Source of the DNA: Ypsolopha sequella
Taxonomy: Eukaryota > Arthropoda > Insecta > Lepidoptera > Ypsolophidae
NCBI GenBank assembly: GCA_934047225.1
Contig: OW203998.1
Span: forward strand, 17,623,280-17,687,279
DNA length: 64,000 bases
Direction: 5' to 3'
In this document: piece by piece, positions 55,501-63,386 of the stretch
Layout: every line of letters starts with the position of its first letter
Position numbering within the stretch: position 1 is the first letter of the stretch
The notes under the pieces: generated by a model
The model's input: only the letters and a program-made list of their open reading frames with translations
What the model was told of the DNA's origin: nothing
Database searches by the model: none
Made by a program: the position numbers and the translations under genes

Positions 55501-58500
55501 GGTATAGTTCATTTGATACATTAGTGAATGTTGCATCATATTTATTACGGTTTGCACATAATTGTATGAATAAGGAATCACGATTATCCGGTTGTATTTC
55601 GGTCTCAGAACGGAAAAGAACAATTTCACATTTAATTCGGATTATACAGAGTATTTATTTTCATGAAGAATTATCGGCTTTATTGTCAGGTAAACCTATA
55701 AAGAGTAGTATGCGGAGATTAAACTTATTTATCGATAAAGACGGATTACTACGGGTCGGCGGACGTATAGGTGCATCGGAGCTACCTTATGATGCTCGTC
55801 ATCAGATTTTATTACCAGGTAAAGGACGGTTTACGGAATTATTGGTCACATATTACCATCAAGTGTATTGCCATGTCGGAGCTAACACACTCGCGGCAAT
55901 ATTATCACGGAATTACTGGATTGTTTCGGTTCGACGGATAACACGGAATATAACATTCAAATGCATTCAATGCTATCGGTCTAAGGCTCGTCCTACACAA
56001 CCTTACATGGCTGATCTGCCACCTGATCGTGTCAGAGGTATACGGCCATTTTTAGGAGTCGGAACGGATTTTGCGGGGCCTTTTTTTATTAGGGCCAGCC
56101 CTTTACGGAACGCTAAACTTATAAAATGTTATTTATGTATTTTCGTCTGCTTGGCTACGAAAGCAGTGCATTTGGAGATAGTAGCGGATCTCTCGGTAGA
56201 GGCCTTTGTAGCGGCTCTCACTCGCTTTGTTTCTCGGAGAGGACTACCCTCATTAATACGATCGGATTGCGGTACTAATTTTACGGCAACGGACAGATAT
56301 TTAAAAGATCTCTATATTTTATTACGAGATAATCAATCGGACATACAACGGAACCTGATTCGGCAAAACATTACATGGCTATTTAATGCCCCATCGAGTC
56401 CAAATCATGGGGGTCTTTTCGAAGCAGCTGTCAAATCGGCTAAGACACACGCTCGGCGCGTTCTCGGTGATGCTAAGCTCACGTTCGAAGAGCTGACTAC
56501 GTTCTTTACAAAAGTAGAGGCCGTGATGAATTCTCGACCGTTGTGCCCTTTAAGTGCGGATTCAGGCGATCTCGAAGTTTTGACTCCGGGTCATTTTTTA
56601 ATTGGCCAGCCGCTTGTAGCTTTACCTGAAGACTCACTCACAATGTTAAAACATATCGTTTATCAAGATATCAATTGTTGCAAAAATTATCTCAACATTT
56701 CTGGATGCGGTGGAAAAATGAATATTTACATACTTTACAACAACGCTATAAATGGACTTTGGTAACGGAATCTCCTAAAGAAAATGACTTAGTACTAATA
56801 AAAGAAGACAATTATTCCTCATTACATTGGAAACGCGGTCGGATTCTCAAACTATTGCCAGGTAGAGATGGAATCGTTAGAGTTGCAGTAGTTAAGACTC
56901 AAAATGGTGACTTAATTCGGCCCATTTCTAAATTGTGCAAGTTACCTATAGATAAATAACCAAGGTAGACCTTGGTTAGGCGGCGGGATGTTCAGGCATT
57001 GAAATTCATTTTTATATTGTGGGTAATCGCAATATCTGCGACTGATGAGAAAGTGGGTAGAAGTTACAAGAGAACCAGCAGGCGGGTCTCTCTCTGCTCA
57101 TTCGGCGCTTGTCACGATCGGACGGCTTTTTTTTGAGACTTAATCTATAAAACTATCTGGTGGTATTAATGGACATTTCGGTTGTTATATACAATTTTAT
57201 AAACTTTTGGTGATTGTGTAGCTGGCCAGCTTGTTCAAATAAGTGACGGTCGTGTGTACTCCATCTTCCACGTGTCGGATTCCTGCCCAGCCCTCGGCGG
57301 TCAAGGTGAGTGGTTACCCCATTATTTGGTGAAGATCAATGCCAAGAAATTACGCCTAGACAGACAAAACAAAACCAAAAATAAATACAGTCCACTTCTC
57401 GAACAATTACCTTTTGACAGAAGCGACTGTTGGTTGGCTTATTTGTCCGAAATTCGTTCACTGCATTTGTCTGATTGTCTTGGACGCCTAGTAATGGTAA
57501 ATCTGGTGGTCTAGCATGCGCCGTCGGTACAGTGTCTTTCCATCATACTTGCTCTTTCGCACATTGATAAACACGATATACGTGAGTGCAAGTAGGATAG
57601 ATTGACGCTGTATCTCTGGCACGTGCTAACCACGCTGGTAATCCTAAGCGTCTGCTCGGAGGATGTTATGCGGGGGCAGCGCGATTTTCATGTTCTTGTT
57701 ACAAAATTGTATATCACAGCAAATATAATTAATAGTTTAAACATTCTCTTTTAAAAATTCCTGACAAATTCAATATTTTCCTGATATTTCAGGAAAACTT
57801 CTGACTTCTGGTAACTCTAGACACTGCTTTAGCGATTTAAGGTGTCACTGAAAGGAGTTCCTGTCTTAATAATGGTATCTTAAATTGTGTAGATAACGGA
57901 GATTGTTTCTCCTGATATGCTACAATCATTTTCGATATATCGAAAACAAAATGGTCAACTCACTTGACTCCTTGAGCGAGCTTATTGAGTGCATCTCTAG
58001 ATATGACATGTCCGCACAAAAGCCGCATAGGCGGGTTCTGCTCTGATGCCTGTTGCCTTAGAATGGGGCAGGCAAATACTGAGTGGTAGCCGCCAGCGTC
58101 TTCACCCAGGTCCACCTGTAATGGAAAATTTCTAATAAATTATCTTATTCGTAAAAAAAAAAAATGTATTTAACTAGAGACTCCCCAGGGGAACACCTGC
58201 CCTCCAGATACAAATTGCCTTGGCTGACCTGGAAATCCCTCAACCGACTCCGAACGCAGGTGGGCCGATGCAAGGAGACCCTAAGCAGATGGGGTATTAC
58301 AAACAATACCACACACAGTGCAATTGTGGAGTTGCCGCTCAGACTATGCTCTATCTGCTCTCATGCCCTGCTTGCCCAAACTACTGCACGTGGGACGACC
58401 TTTGGAAGGCTATGGCAAATGCAGTCGACCTGGCCACCTACTGCAATGGATTTCTATAACGTTGTGGCGACTCGCCCATCACAAATAAAACCTTCATGCG

Positions 58501-61500
58501 CATTCGTACAAATGCATCCATAGAGTCACAAAAAATGACTTCGGATGTCAACTCTTGTCTTGAGTTTTCTACTCATAAGATCTTAATTAACTAACAATAA
58601 GTAACAATATCAGCAATAAAATGATATAACTGGCTGTCTACAGCTTTATTTATACATAGGATCATAAAAACATCCTATAACGTGTAACCGGCGACACAAG
58701 AAGAAGACCAGCGACTCATTGTAATATTTGTCACTGATTATTTATTATACGGTTATTTTTGAACGAGCGAGCGAAGTTCTCTCGAGTCTACCTGAATAGT
58801 CCGGCGTTTCTATGTATGCATGTATGAATTTTTGTCCGACGAAAACTCGAGTATCGTTGATCAGAACGTCATGAAATTTGGGAAGCGGGTAAATGAGACA
58901 AAAATACTTTTAAGTTCGACCGTGAGCCAAATAGGGTTACCGAGACATGGGGTGGTAAGAGGGGGTCCGCGAATTCACAGTTCGGGGCGAACTACTAGTT
59001 AGTAATTGTTTAACGTGGTGCCTACAAACGGGGATGGGGCGCCAGCCAGAGCAATGAGCTCGCTTTACTCGGCTACGTCATTACTCTAATTTGTAGAGCT
59101 AGCAGCGCGCGGGCGGAGAAGGGGACGCGACATTCGTAACAGCGAGCACTATCACTTATCATTAATCATTGTTATTCGAAAATAAATAAATAATAATAAT
59201 ATCTAGGCTGCGTCATATTCGGTCTAATGTCAGGCGTCTACTAACCTCCAGAGGCAGTTCGTCATCGGCCCAGGCGGCGATAACGTGCGGCTGAGTCATC
59301 TTCGCTCTAATGTCGTGTAGAGCTGGCAGCACACGACAGCCAGCCTGCACGGCACCCGCGAGCGGGGACAGGGGCGCCAGTCGGAGCAAAGAGCACGCTT
59401 CACTCACGAATAATTCTGCTGCAGCCGCTCCTGTAAAAATTCTTCTATAAGTCATACATTTGGAAAACTATCTTTATTTCTTTAAAAAAAACCAGACAGG
59501 GAATAAATAGTAAAACGTAAAAAAGAAGTTGTCTGTTGCCAGTACCGACGTCGTTTTAATTTTAATTACGCCTAGCGCACCCTTAACAGTTAGCTGTTAG
59601 AACATACAACACAACTGATAAATCCTTTTACTTCAACTGGTGGTAAGCTTTGGCCGTGGTTGGTAACCACCTTCATGACAAAATCATGCCGCCTTGTCGT
59701 GTCCGGGATAACGTATAATGAGATGCAGTACCGGAGGAGTGTTTAGACAGCGCTGCCTATGCAGTCTAAGCACATGGCGTATTTTATACGCGCAGAAAAC
59801 ACGATACAAACGCGAACCATACGCGCGTCAACCGCAGCCGATTTCAATACAAATGCAATAGATAGGACTGAAAACGCGCAGACAACACGCGTTGTCTGCA
59901 CGAAGCATCTGGGCAGACTAACTAACGCGTCGCCTGCACTGAGTGTCCCACGTCCTGGAAGCCCTTAATCTTAGTAATCGACGCTTTCCAATCCAACAGG
60001 CACAGATTCCGAGCGTAAGCCAAACGTGCACAATAGTTATTTGTGTGACAAGGGGCCCAAGATATATTTTGTACGTCAAGGGCGTTATTTTGAATTCAGA
60101 GCGAAGCGAAGCATTCTAAAGTAGAAACCTGAGTGTAGTGAGGAATTCAATATACGCCGCCCGAGAAAATATTACTTGGGCCTGAGTGACACTTTCATCA
60201 CTATCTATGAGAAAAATAAAAAGCCAAGAGTACTTGGTATTTTGTGATAATAATTGTTGCACCGCATTGGCTGCATCCTTAGAGGCTGCATCATTTTATA
60301 CGTTTACAGGAGTTAATATATTATCACTGTCACTACATACTCGAACTCATTTTCTAATTATTATTTGCAATAACAGCGACGACAAACTTCTGAGAAATTA
60401 TAAATGAAAAGAAGAACGAGTTTTTTTTCAGCCCGCATTGCCGCCGAAGCCTAACCGGCCAGCGACTTCTTCATAAATTATGCGTTAGACCTCTTTGGTT
60501 AAATGACGCTAATCTATCAGAAGCATGAACGAGGACCAGAAGAGAGAAAGCGCAAACTCCCACGGGAATAAAATTGACTTTAGCTTCCGCTAACCCCTAA
60601 AGCCAATTGTCGTTTTTCGAATAGGTGTGATGAAAAAATATAAATATATAAATAGCCGGCCTTTGTCAGTGAACCCACCTAAAGCCTTAGCGTTTAACAG
60701 ATGTCGGTACTGCTTGGGCGCGGGCGTGGCCGCTCCGGGGGTGCACCAGGCGAGGGCACAGACTGCCGCCTGCAGCTCCTTCTCGTGACGCGATGCATGC
60801 CGAGGGAAGTATTGCCGCGCGTATTCTATGGCGGCGCCGACGCCTTGCTCGCGCGCCAACTGGGGACGAAATTGTTAATAACACTGGTAAACAGTAGTTT
60901 TGTTTTATGAAGTTTCATACTTGATTTTGTATGATTCTGCCTCGCTGATCCCAAATCTGTTGTCAGATTTTCTCTAGCAGCTCTAGTTTTTGAAATATTA
61001 ACATATTACATTTTTAGCGAAAAATACTCGAATTATAAAATGAAAAAAATTGTTTCTCTAACCTAACATGAAAAAAACTTTCTTTTGTAAGATTTTCTCG
61101 CATGAATCGAAACTTCAGCCTTGTTTTGAATGCTCCAGCAGTAATCAGCCATCATATTTGCATTCCAACGACCCTGGTATCGCTTTTCCATCGTGCGAAT
61201 GTCCTGATGAAAGCGTTCTGCTTGTTCTTCGCTTAAAACGCCTAAATTTTCTGGGAAGCGGTCTAAATGGCTGAAGAAGAAGTGCATCTTGATGCTCATG
61301 TTACATCCTAGTCTTTCAAAGTGCAACATGAGCTGCTCAATGTGTTGAATGTAGTCTGGAGACTTTTTATTTCCTAAGAAATTTTGCACAACCCAAACAA
61401 ATTCAATCCATGTAGATTTCTCTTTATCTGTCATACAGTCAGAAAATTTTTGATCCTTTATTAGTTCCCTGATTTGAGGACCGTCAAAAATACCAGCTTT

Positions 61501-63386
61501 TATTTTTTCTGTGCTCAATTTCAGGAATATTTTACTGATATATTTAAAACATTCCCCATCCTTGTTGAGAGCTTTTACAAATTGTTTTATCAGACCTAAT
61601 TTTTATATGGAGAGGGGGTAATATAATGCGGTACCTGGCTACTATAGGTACATTTATCACATTCATACTACCCGGCACTAAATCCACTCTCAAAGGCCAA
61701 ACTTTTTTAGTCCAGTGTTCTGTTTTAGGTCGGCTACCCCACAAGCACATAAAACAGCGGTATTTGGTATATCCTCCTTGCTGACCCAACAGAAAATTGA
61801 CCATTTTAATATCAAAGCATATCAGCCAGTTATGTTCTATGTATTTTATTTCCTCCATAACCAAGGGGATATTCCTCTTGAACTTTTGTTGAAATTTGGA
61901 ATCCATGGCTTACTAAACACTTGTAATGGCGTCCCAAAGAAGTCCAATTAGGCCTTTTTTATAAAGTCAGACGCACTTAAACGACATTCTCAAAACATAT
62001 ATTCACCACAAACAGCACAAAAACTATTTGGGTCGTTTAAGCAAGTTCTTCTTAATCTAGACATATCGATTTATTTATGAAATTTAAAAATTTTTTGCAC
62101 TAAAAAAAAATATTAGTAAGTCGCGTAACGAAATTTTAAGAAGTATCTGTATCACAAAAACTAGAGCTGCTAGAAAAAAACTGAGGGTAGATACGAAATC
62201 AGCAAACCCAAATTAGTAAGAAACAGTTTAGAAACTTCATAAAACAAAAAAAAAGTTGAATTTTGTTTACCAGTGTAATGTATGTAGTATCTTTCTTGGG
62301 CAGCTAGAAAATCGGTCAATGACCTTTGAGCGTACCGTTGGGGTAACCAACCTTTTTGACATTTTTCCAGTTCTATTTTTTGGTATCTGTTTCACTTTCT
62401 GTCTAATTTTATGAAAAGATCAAATTCATATAAATAGAGTAGAATCAGATAGGTACATTACATAGAATTATTATGTAAATTATATTCTGTCATTTCTTTG
62501 GGTCCGTGTCTCTTGCATGCCTATCAGCAAAAATGTGTAGCGAAACAATGATTCATGTAAATATTTTTGTTTAGTGTATAGGAAAAAGCTCGCGCAGGCG
62601 ACCCTGTCTAACTCGATTCACGCTGTAGTAAGTTATTCGATAGGTTGATTTAGCGTACCGTTGGGGTAATCAACCTTTTTGAGATTTTTCCAGTTCTATT
62701 TTTTGATATCTGTTTCACTTTCTGTCTAATTTTATGAAAAGATCAAATTCATATAAATAGAGTAGAATCAGATAGGTACATTACATAGAATTATTATGTA
62801 AATTATATTCTGTCGTTTTCTTTGGGTCCGTGTCTCTTGCATGCCTATCAGCAAAAATGTGTAGCGAAACAATGATTCATGTGGATATTTTTGTTTAGTG
62901 TATACTAAAAAGCTCGCGCGGGCGACCCAGTCTAACTCGATTCACGCTGTAGTAAGTTATTCGATAGGTCACTCACACTTAGCTCACATGACAGCTAACT
63001 AGCTACCACAAGCCTTCTGTGCTATATGTTTGATGTACGTTTGACTTGATTGAGAACCTGGGTGAAGTGCGGGGGGGGGGGGGGTAATTCGAACTCCTTT
63101 CTGGAATGCTTAACTTTACAGGGTTTTGGTTTTGTTGAGTTACAAACAAAAATCAATAGAAGTTTTATATTTTTGTTACCTTCAGCGCATGTACGGTGTG
63201 TAACGTAAACGGCAGCGGAGAATGCGCTAGCTCATGCTGCCTCCGCTCAGCCCAGCGCAGCGCCGGTCCTGCGTCTCCCGCGGCCAGGGCTGCTGCAATG
63301 CGTTCGACGCAAGCGAAGGCCGAGCGACGTTCCACACCCGACACGTTGGCTTCACCGACGAACGTGTCCGCTACTTCATCTAGGCC
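49524..63386 (-). CDS. RMND5: RMND5 (GID2 homologue), RING subunit of CTLH/GID E3 ligase, C-terminal part
   Basis: RMND5 pairs with MAEA in the CTLH/GID ubiquitin ligase (family knowledge). Five minus-strand exons (63180-63386, 60679-60859, 59246-59430, 57964-58115, 49524-49590) sum to 792 bases, 263 codons plus stop, with matching phases. They encode the CTLH-like helices ([20 protein letters not shown]), the CRA-type segment ([35 protein letters not shown]), and the RMND5 signature [13 protein letters not shown] with the degenerate [19 protein letters not shown] ... [12 protein letters not shown]. Animal RMND5 has about 390 residues; the missing N-terminus with LisH lies beyond the right edge. 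The last intron (8.4 kb) contains a BEL/Pao retrotransposon, and another intron a CACTG-ended transposon. Confidence 0.95.
49674..50087. mobile_element. TIR element in RMND5 last intron
   Basis: TATAAGGTTATATTAGTTGG is mirrored by CCAACTAATTTAATTTAACC and 'TTGTATA'. A (TTCA)n run at 49859-49878 lies inside. Confidence 0.6.
50103..50615. mobile_element. Outer TIR element with two nested inverted repeats
   Basis: CCTTGGGAATAGAAATGGCG is mirrored by GGCCATTTCTATTCCCAAGG. Inside lie a pair built on GTCTAGCATAGCAGACCATA / ATATGGTTTGCTATGCTAGA (about 50184-50312) and the MITE 50344-50502. Confidence 0.75.
50344..50502. mobile_element. GTGTCGATTCGG-family MITE, copy 4
   Basis: Ends TTGTGTCGATTCGGTGTAAC / GTTACACCGAATCGACACAA, 159 bp, the best-preserved copy. 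Confidence 0.8.
50848..51264 (+). repeat. 5' LTR of BEL/Pao element
   Basis: Begins TGTTCAGG and ends CTCGAACA, 417 bp, identical by eye to the 3' LTR including an 8-T run. It contains a GGTGAGT donor-like site at about 51163. The 65-codon frame at 51113 is LTR sequence. Confidence 0.95.
51271..51288 (+). other. Putative primer-binding site
   Basis: TGGTCATTCGGCCGGATG begins six bases after the 5' LTR; TGG is the complement of a tRNA CCA end. The tRNA was not identified. Confidence 0.5.
51474..53033 (+). CDS. gag: BEL/Pao gag
   Basis: 519 codons from ATG. The coiled N-terminus is followed by the DUF1759-type capsid region ([38 protein letters not shown]), a Gly/Ser repeat linker at about residues 320-345 and three zinc knuckles: [14 protein letters not shown] (about 348), [13 protein letters not shown] (about 382) and [14 protein letters not shown] (about 400). 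An Arg/Ser-rich tail follows. The frame ends in TAG at 53031-53033, followed by CAA TTA, with pol in the same frame beyond it. Confidence 0.93.
   Translation: MAAKCSQTKFKVQYDWLKGTFDMINSKNYTSSVISARLRKLEEKYSLLSESYEGILNSEPDKEITSFYEKQFSEAELWYNQLDAISAGFPNLGGTHVPTESIQTARLPPINLSAFDGDIYSWTSFISLFTSLVLSRKDVSKTEKFHYLFSNVKNEPHSLIRHLPMIDESLDTALDILKGRYENKRMIADSHISRILHLPVLNKNVGLRIKILNPLLESTRALNNLGLPTDEWSYLLLHISLSKLPIDVKSRFEQKYGGNTASLPTFNQLTEFLQNECRLMDTAIAEPVPTYADRTRRPERNVHVVDNNNYTRLDRGNMGGGGGGGGRSGGGSGSGGGSGSGSGGYSKNCLFCKFSGHLIYDCFKFGNLTTIGRKDWVKNNELCFRCFGQHTAASCNRNIPCNLCGNVGHNKLICTMSTARSSAYIDNRQHDSRQTMVASADRRSSPVSRRGSSPRGRNNSRRSPVPERPSNNSMHYQRRRSDNDNAMSFGNSSRGYAVRDSERSLSPTTASRQQNNSSE
53031..53039 (+). promoter_or_regulatory. 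Candidate stop-codon readthrough signal between gag and pol
   Basis: TAG CAA TTA fits the UAG-CAR-YYA consensus for leaky termination exactly, the same nine bases as at the tobacco mosaic virus replicase stop. The frame stays open into pol. Function inferred from context. Confidence 0.65.
53034..56765 (+). CDS. pol: BEL/Pao pol, in frame with gag after a UAG codon
   Basis: Frame-continuous with gag; no other stop until 56763-56765. Domains: aspartic protease [11 protein letters not shown] (about residue 35), reverse transcriptase with [13 protein letters not shown] and the catalytic [10 protein letters not shown] (about 440), RNase H-like [17 protein letters not shown] and [11 protein letters not shown], integrase zinc finger ([11 protein letters not shown] ... 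[11 protein letters not shown]), and the integrase core with Asp in [10 protein letters not shown] (about 1004), Asp in RSDCGTNF (about 1071) and Glu in [10 protein letters not shown] (about 1122). Numbers count from 53052. After about 56655 the frame is lost and a non-conserved tail is read. Confidence 0.93.
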   Translation, partial: QLQTCSVASTPKISDNVILPTVIVEVKKSNNEFIKAVGLLDLGSQITIVKSEFVTNLGLKRHYTQTSLTGVGGVKTNGSQSCVTIHFKPVNSENPLLSVTAVVLKNPTSYLACKIDIPRTHIKLSDDGSCRMSTIDIIFGCDILGKILNGEKINLLKDGPYALGTIFDFAIFGPTQLNELDNSVFSGISLLEAVEKFWRSEEPPMAKIKDPADIECEHLFTSTTSRDMNGKYIVRLPIKPEHPRLGDSRQTALKRFMALERRMERQPEFREKYVQFMNEYISLGHMEVSNFDFDSGQEYYVLAHHGVFKKSGDVNKIRVVFDGSVPSSTGASLNNCLYTGERLQNDITDIIMNFRWPRIVFTADAKMMFRQTWIFPQDRRYQLIYWRASSSEPLLVYQLTTNTYGLRSSPFIAIRCLHQLAYDELLKSESSHEDDTIKTRAARLLLRNSYVDDLNGGADSLQEAQELKDELIALMKSAGYELRKWSSNVPDLLDGLPPDHLEIPRTFDGTSGLGFVKMLGIQWNPTSDSFTYIVNLPLINVVTRRNILSTAARLYDPLGWISPVVFTFKRLLQQVTNTSEKCGINWDAPVSEDIARQWRDMISDLPNLQLLSIPRCLKPDGDARYTLHGFCDGSSVGHAAAVYIRSTQPTGGVLVRLLIAKSRVASLKTKQTIPKLELNGAALLTTLINHVVSSLKHIEFEEVVGWCDSTIVLAWLRTPPHNLQVFEGNRVSQINSSTVPIHWRHVPGEMNCADVASRGATAADLLQHQLWWGPQWLYQPLEMWPSECSEFPSDLLPGLKTKLKTVNITTIYEDLDSEFLFNRYSSFDTLVNVASYLLRFAHNCMNKESRLSGCISVSERKRTISHLIRIIQSIYFHEELSALLSGKPIKSSMRRLNLFIDKDGLLRVGGRIGASELPYDARHQILLPGKGRFTELLVTYYHQVYCHVGANTLAAILSRNYWIVSVRRITRNITFKCIQCYRSKARPTQPYMADLPPDRVRGIRPFLGVGTDFAGPFFIRASPLRNAKLIKCYLCIFVCLATKAVHLEIVADLSVEAFVAALTRFVSRRGLPSLIRSDCGTNFTATDRYLKDLYILLRDNQSDIQRNLIRQNITWLFNAPSSPNHGGLFEAAVKSAKTHARRVLGDAKLTFEELTTFFTKVEAVMNSRPLCPLSADSGDLEVLTPGHFLIGQPLVALPEDSLTMLKHIVYQDINCCKNYLNISGCGGKMNIYILYNNAINGLW
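56660..56959 (+). pseudogene. Frameshifted pol C-terminus (DUF5641-like)
   Basis: In the next frame the conserved ending of BEL/Pao pol continues ([59 protein letters not shown]) to TAA at 56957-56959. A single-base change between about 56650 and 56662 would account for the shift. Confidence 0.88.
56978..56988 (+). other. Putative polypurine tract
   Basis: AGGCGGCGGGA directly abuts the 3' LTR; two C residues make it imperfect. Confidence 0.4.
56989..57405 (+). repeat. 3' LTR of BEL/Pao element
   Basis: 417 bp, TGTTCAGG to CTCGAACA, matching the 5' LTR throughout by eye, followed by the target duplicate ATTAC. Confidence 0.95.
57411..57963. other. RMND5 last intron, 5' part
   Basis: About 550 bases between the retrotransposon and the RMND5 exon. 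No gene or clear repeat was recognised. Confidence 0.4.
57964..58115 (-). CDS. RMND5: RMND5 exon (first half of RING)
   Basis: Acceptor CATTACAG before 58115 and donor GTGAGT after 57964; ends with two bases of a lysine codon. It encodes [20 protein letters not shown] and [20 protein letters not shown]. Confidence 0.97.
58195..58462 (+). pseudogene. LINE reverse-transcriptase tail relic in RMND5 intron
   Basis: Two overlapping frames together spell a LINE C-terminus: [40 protein letters not shown], then [20 protein letters not shown]. The Cys pattern CNCG ... CPACP ... C matches jockey-type zinc-binding tails. One frame change shows decay. Confidence 0.75.
59028..59125. repeat. Possible decayed partial copy of the neighbouring RMND5 exon
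   Basis: GGGGCGCCAGCCAGAGCAAT with GAGCTCGCTTTACTC resembles the exon stretch at about 59368-59405 (GGGGCGCCAGTCGGAGCAAA, GAGCACGCTTCACTC). GTAGAGCTAGCAGC at 59094 resembles GTAGAGCTGGCAGC at 59317. Short and diverged. Confidence 0.45.
59246..59430 (-). CDS. RMND5: RMND5 exon
   Basis: Acceptor TTTTTACAG before 59430 and donor GTTAGT after 59246. It encodes [36 protein letters not shown] and WADDELPLE, matching RMND5A. Confidence 0.94.
60054..60182. mobile_element. MITE with GGCCCAAGWAATATTTT-like ends
   Basis: GGCCCAAGATATATTTTGTA is mirrored by GAGAAAATATTACTTGGGCC; 129 bp. Confidence 0.65.
60679..60859 (-). CDS. RMND5: RMND5 exon
   Basis: Acceptor CGTCCCCAG before 60859 and donor GTGGGT after 60679. 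It encodes [20 protein letters not shown] and [14 protein letters not shown] transposon end lies only 22 bp upstream of the acceptor. Confidence 0.9.
60882..62275 (-). mobile_element. CACTG-ended DNA transposon with unassigned protein
   Basis: Ends CACTGGTAAACA / TGTTTACCAGTG, continued by a TTTTATGAAGTTTC / GAAACTTCATAAAA match and an AACTAGAGCTGCTAG / CTAGCAGCTCTAG match further in. A 3-bp duplication TAA lies at 879-881 and 62276-62278 (60879-60881 on the left). CACTA-like termini are suggested. It carries one broken minus-strand gene (61906-61063). Confidence 0.75.
61063..61906 (-). pseudogene. Transposon protein of unassigned family, frameshifted
   Basis: Two minus-strand frames, 61906-61544 and 61518-61063, continue each other: the first has [29 protein letters not shown] and [20 protein letters not shown]; the second has [40 protein letters not shown] and [20 protein letters not shown] ending in [11 protein letters not shown] frame change lies near 61600. 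I recall such proteins as arthropod and cnidarian 'uncharacterized' multi-copy proteins, but cannot name the superfamily. Conserved Cys, His, Asp and Glu suggest a transposase (inference). Confidence 0.65.
62330..62970. repeat. 323-bp tandem duplication in RMND5 intron
   Basis: GCGTACCGTTGGGGTAA begins copies at 62330 and 62653. The two run in parallel through TCTTGCATGCCTATCAGCAA and GATTCACGCTGTAGTAAGTT to ATTCGATAGGT with only a few differences. Confidence 0.92.
63180..63386 (-). CDS. RMND5: RMND5 exon (CTLH region; most 5' in window)
   Basis: Acceptor CCCATAG before 63386 and donor GTAACA after 63180; 69 whole codons beginning [20 protein letters not shown] and including [20 protein letters not shown]. 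It aligns with RMND5A LisH/CTLH helices. Confidence 0.9.

Larger units (their letters stand above)
50848..57405 (+). mobile_element. BEL/Pao LTR retrotransposon
   Basis: 6558 bp, with 417-bp LTRs at both ends that I could not tell apart by eye and the 5-bp target duplication ATTAC (50843-50847, 57406-57410). Internal order is gag, protease, reverse transcriptase, RNase H, integrase, the BEL/Pao order. It sits antisense in the last intron of RMND5. Identical LTRs mean a recent insertion. One frameshift near the end of pol probably makes this copy non-autonomous, unless it is a sequencing error. Confidence 0.96.

Noticed and set aside
55288..55524. 78-codon frame inside pol
   Set aside because: Shadow of the pol reading frame.
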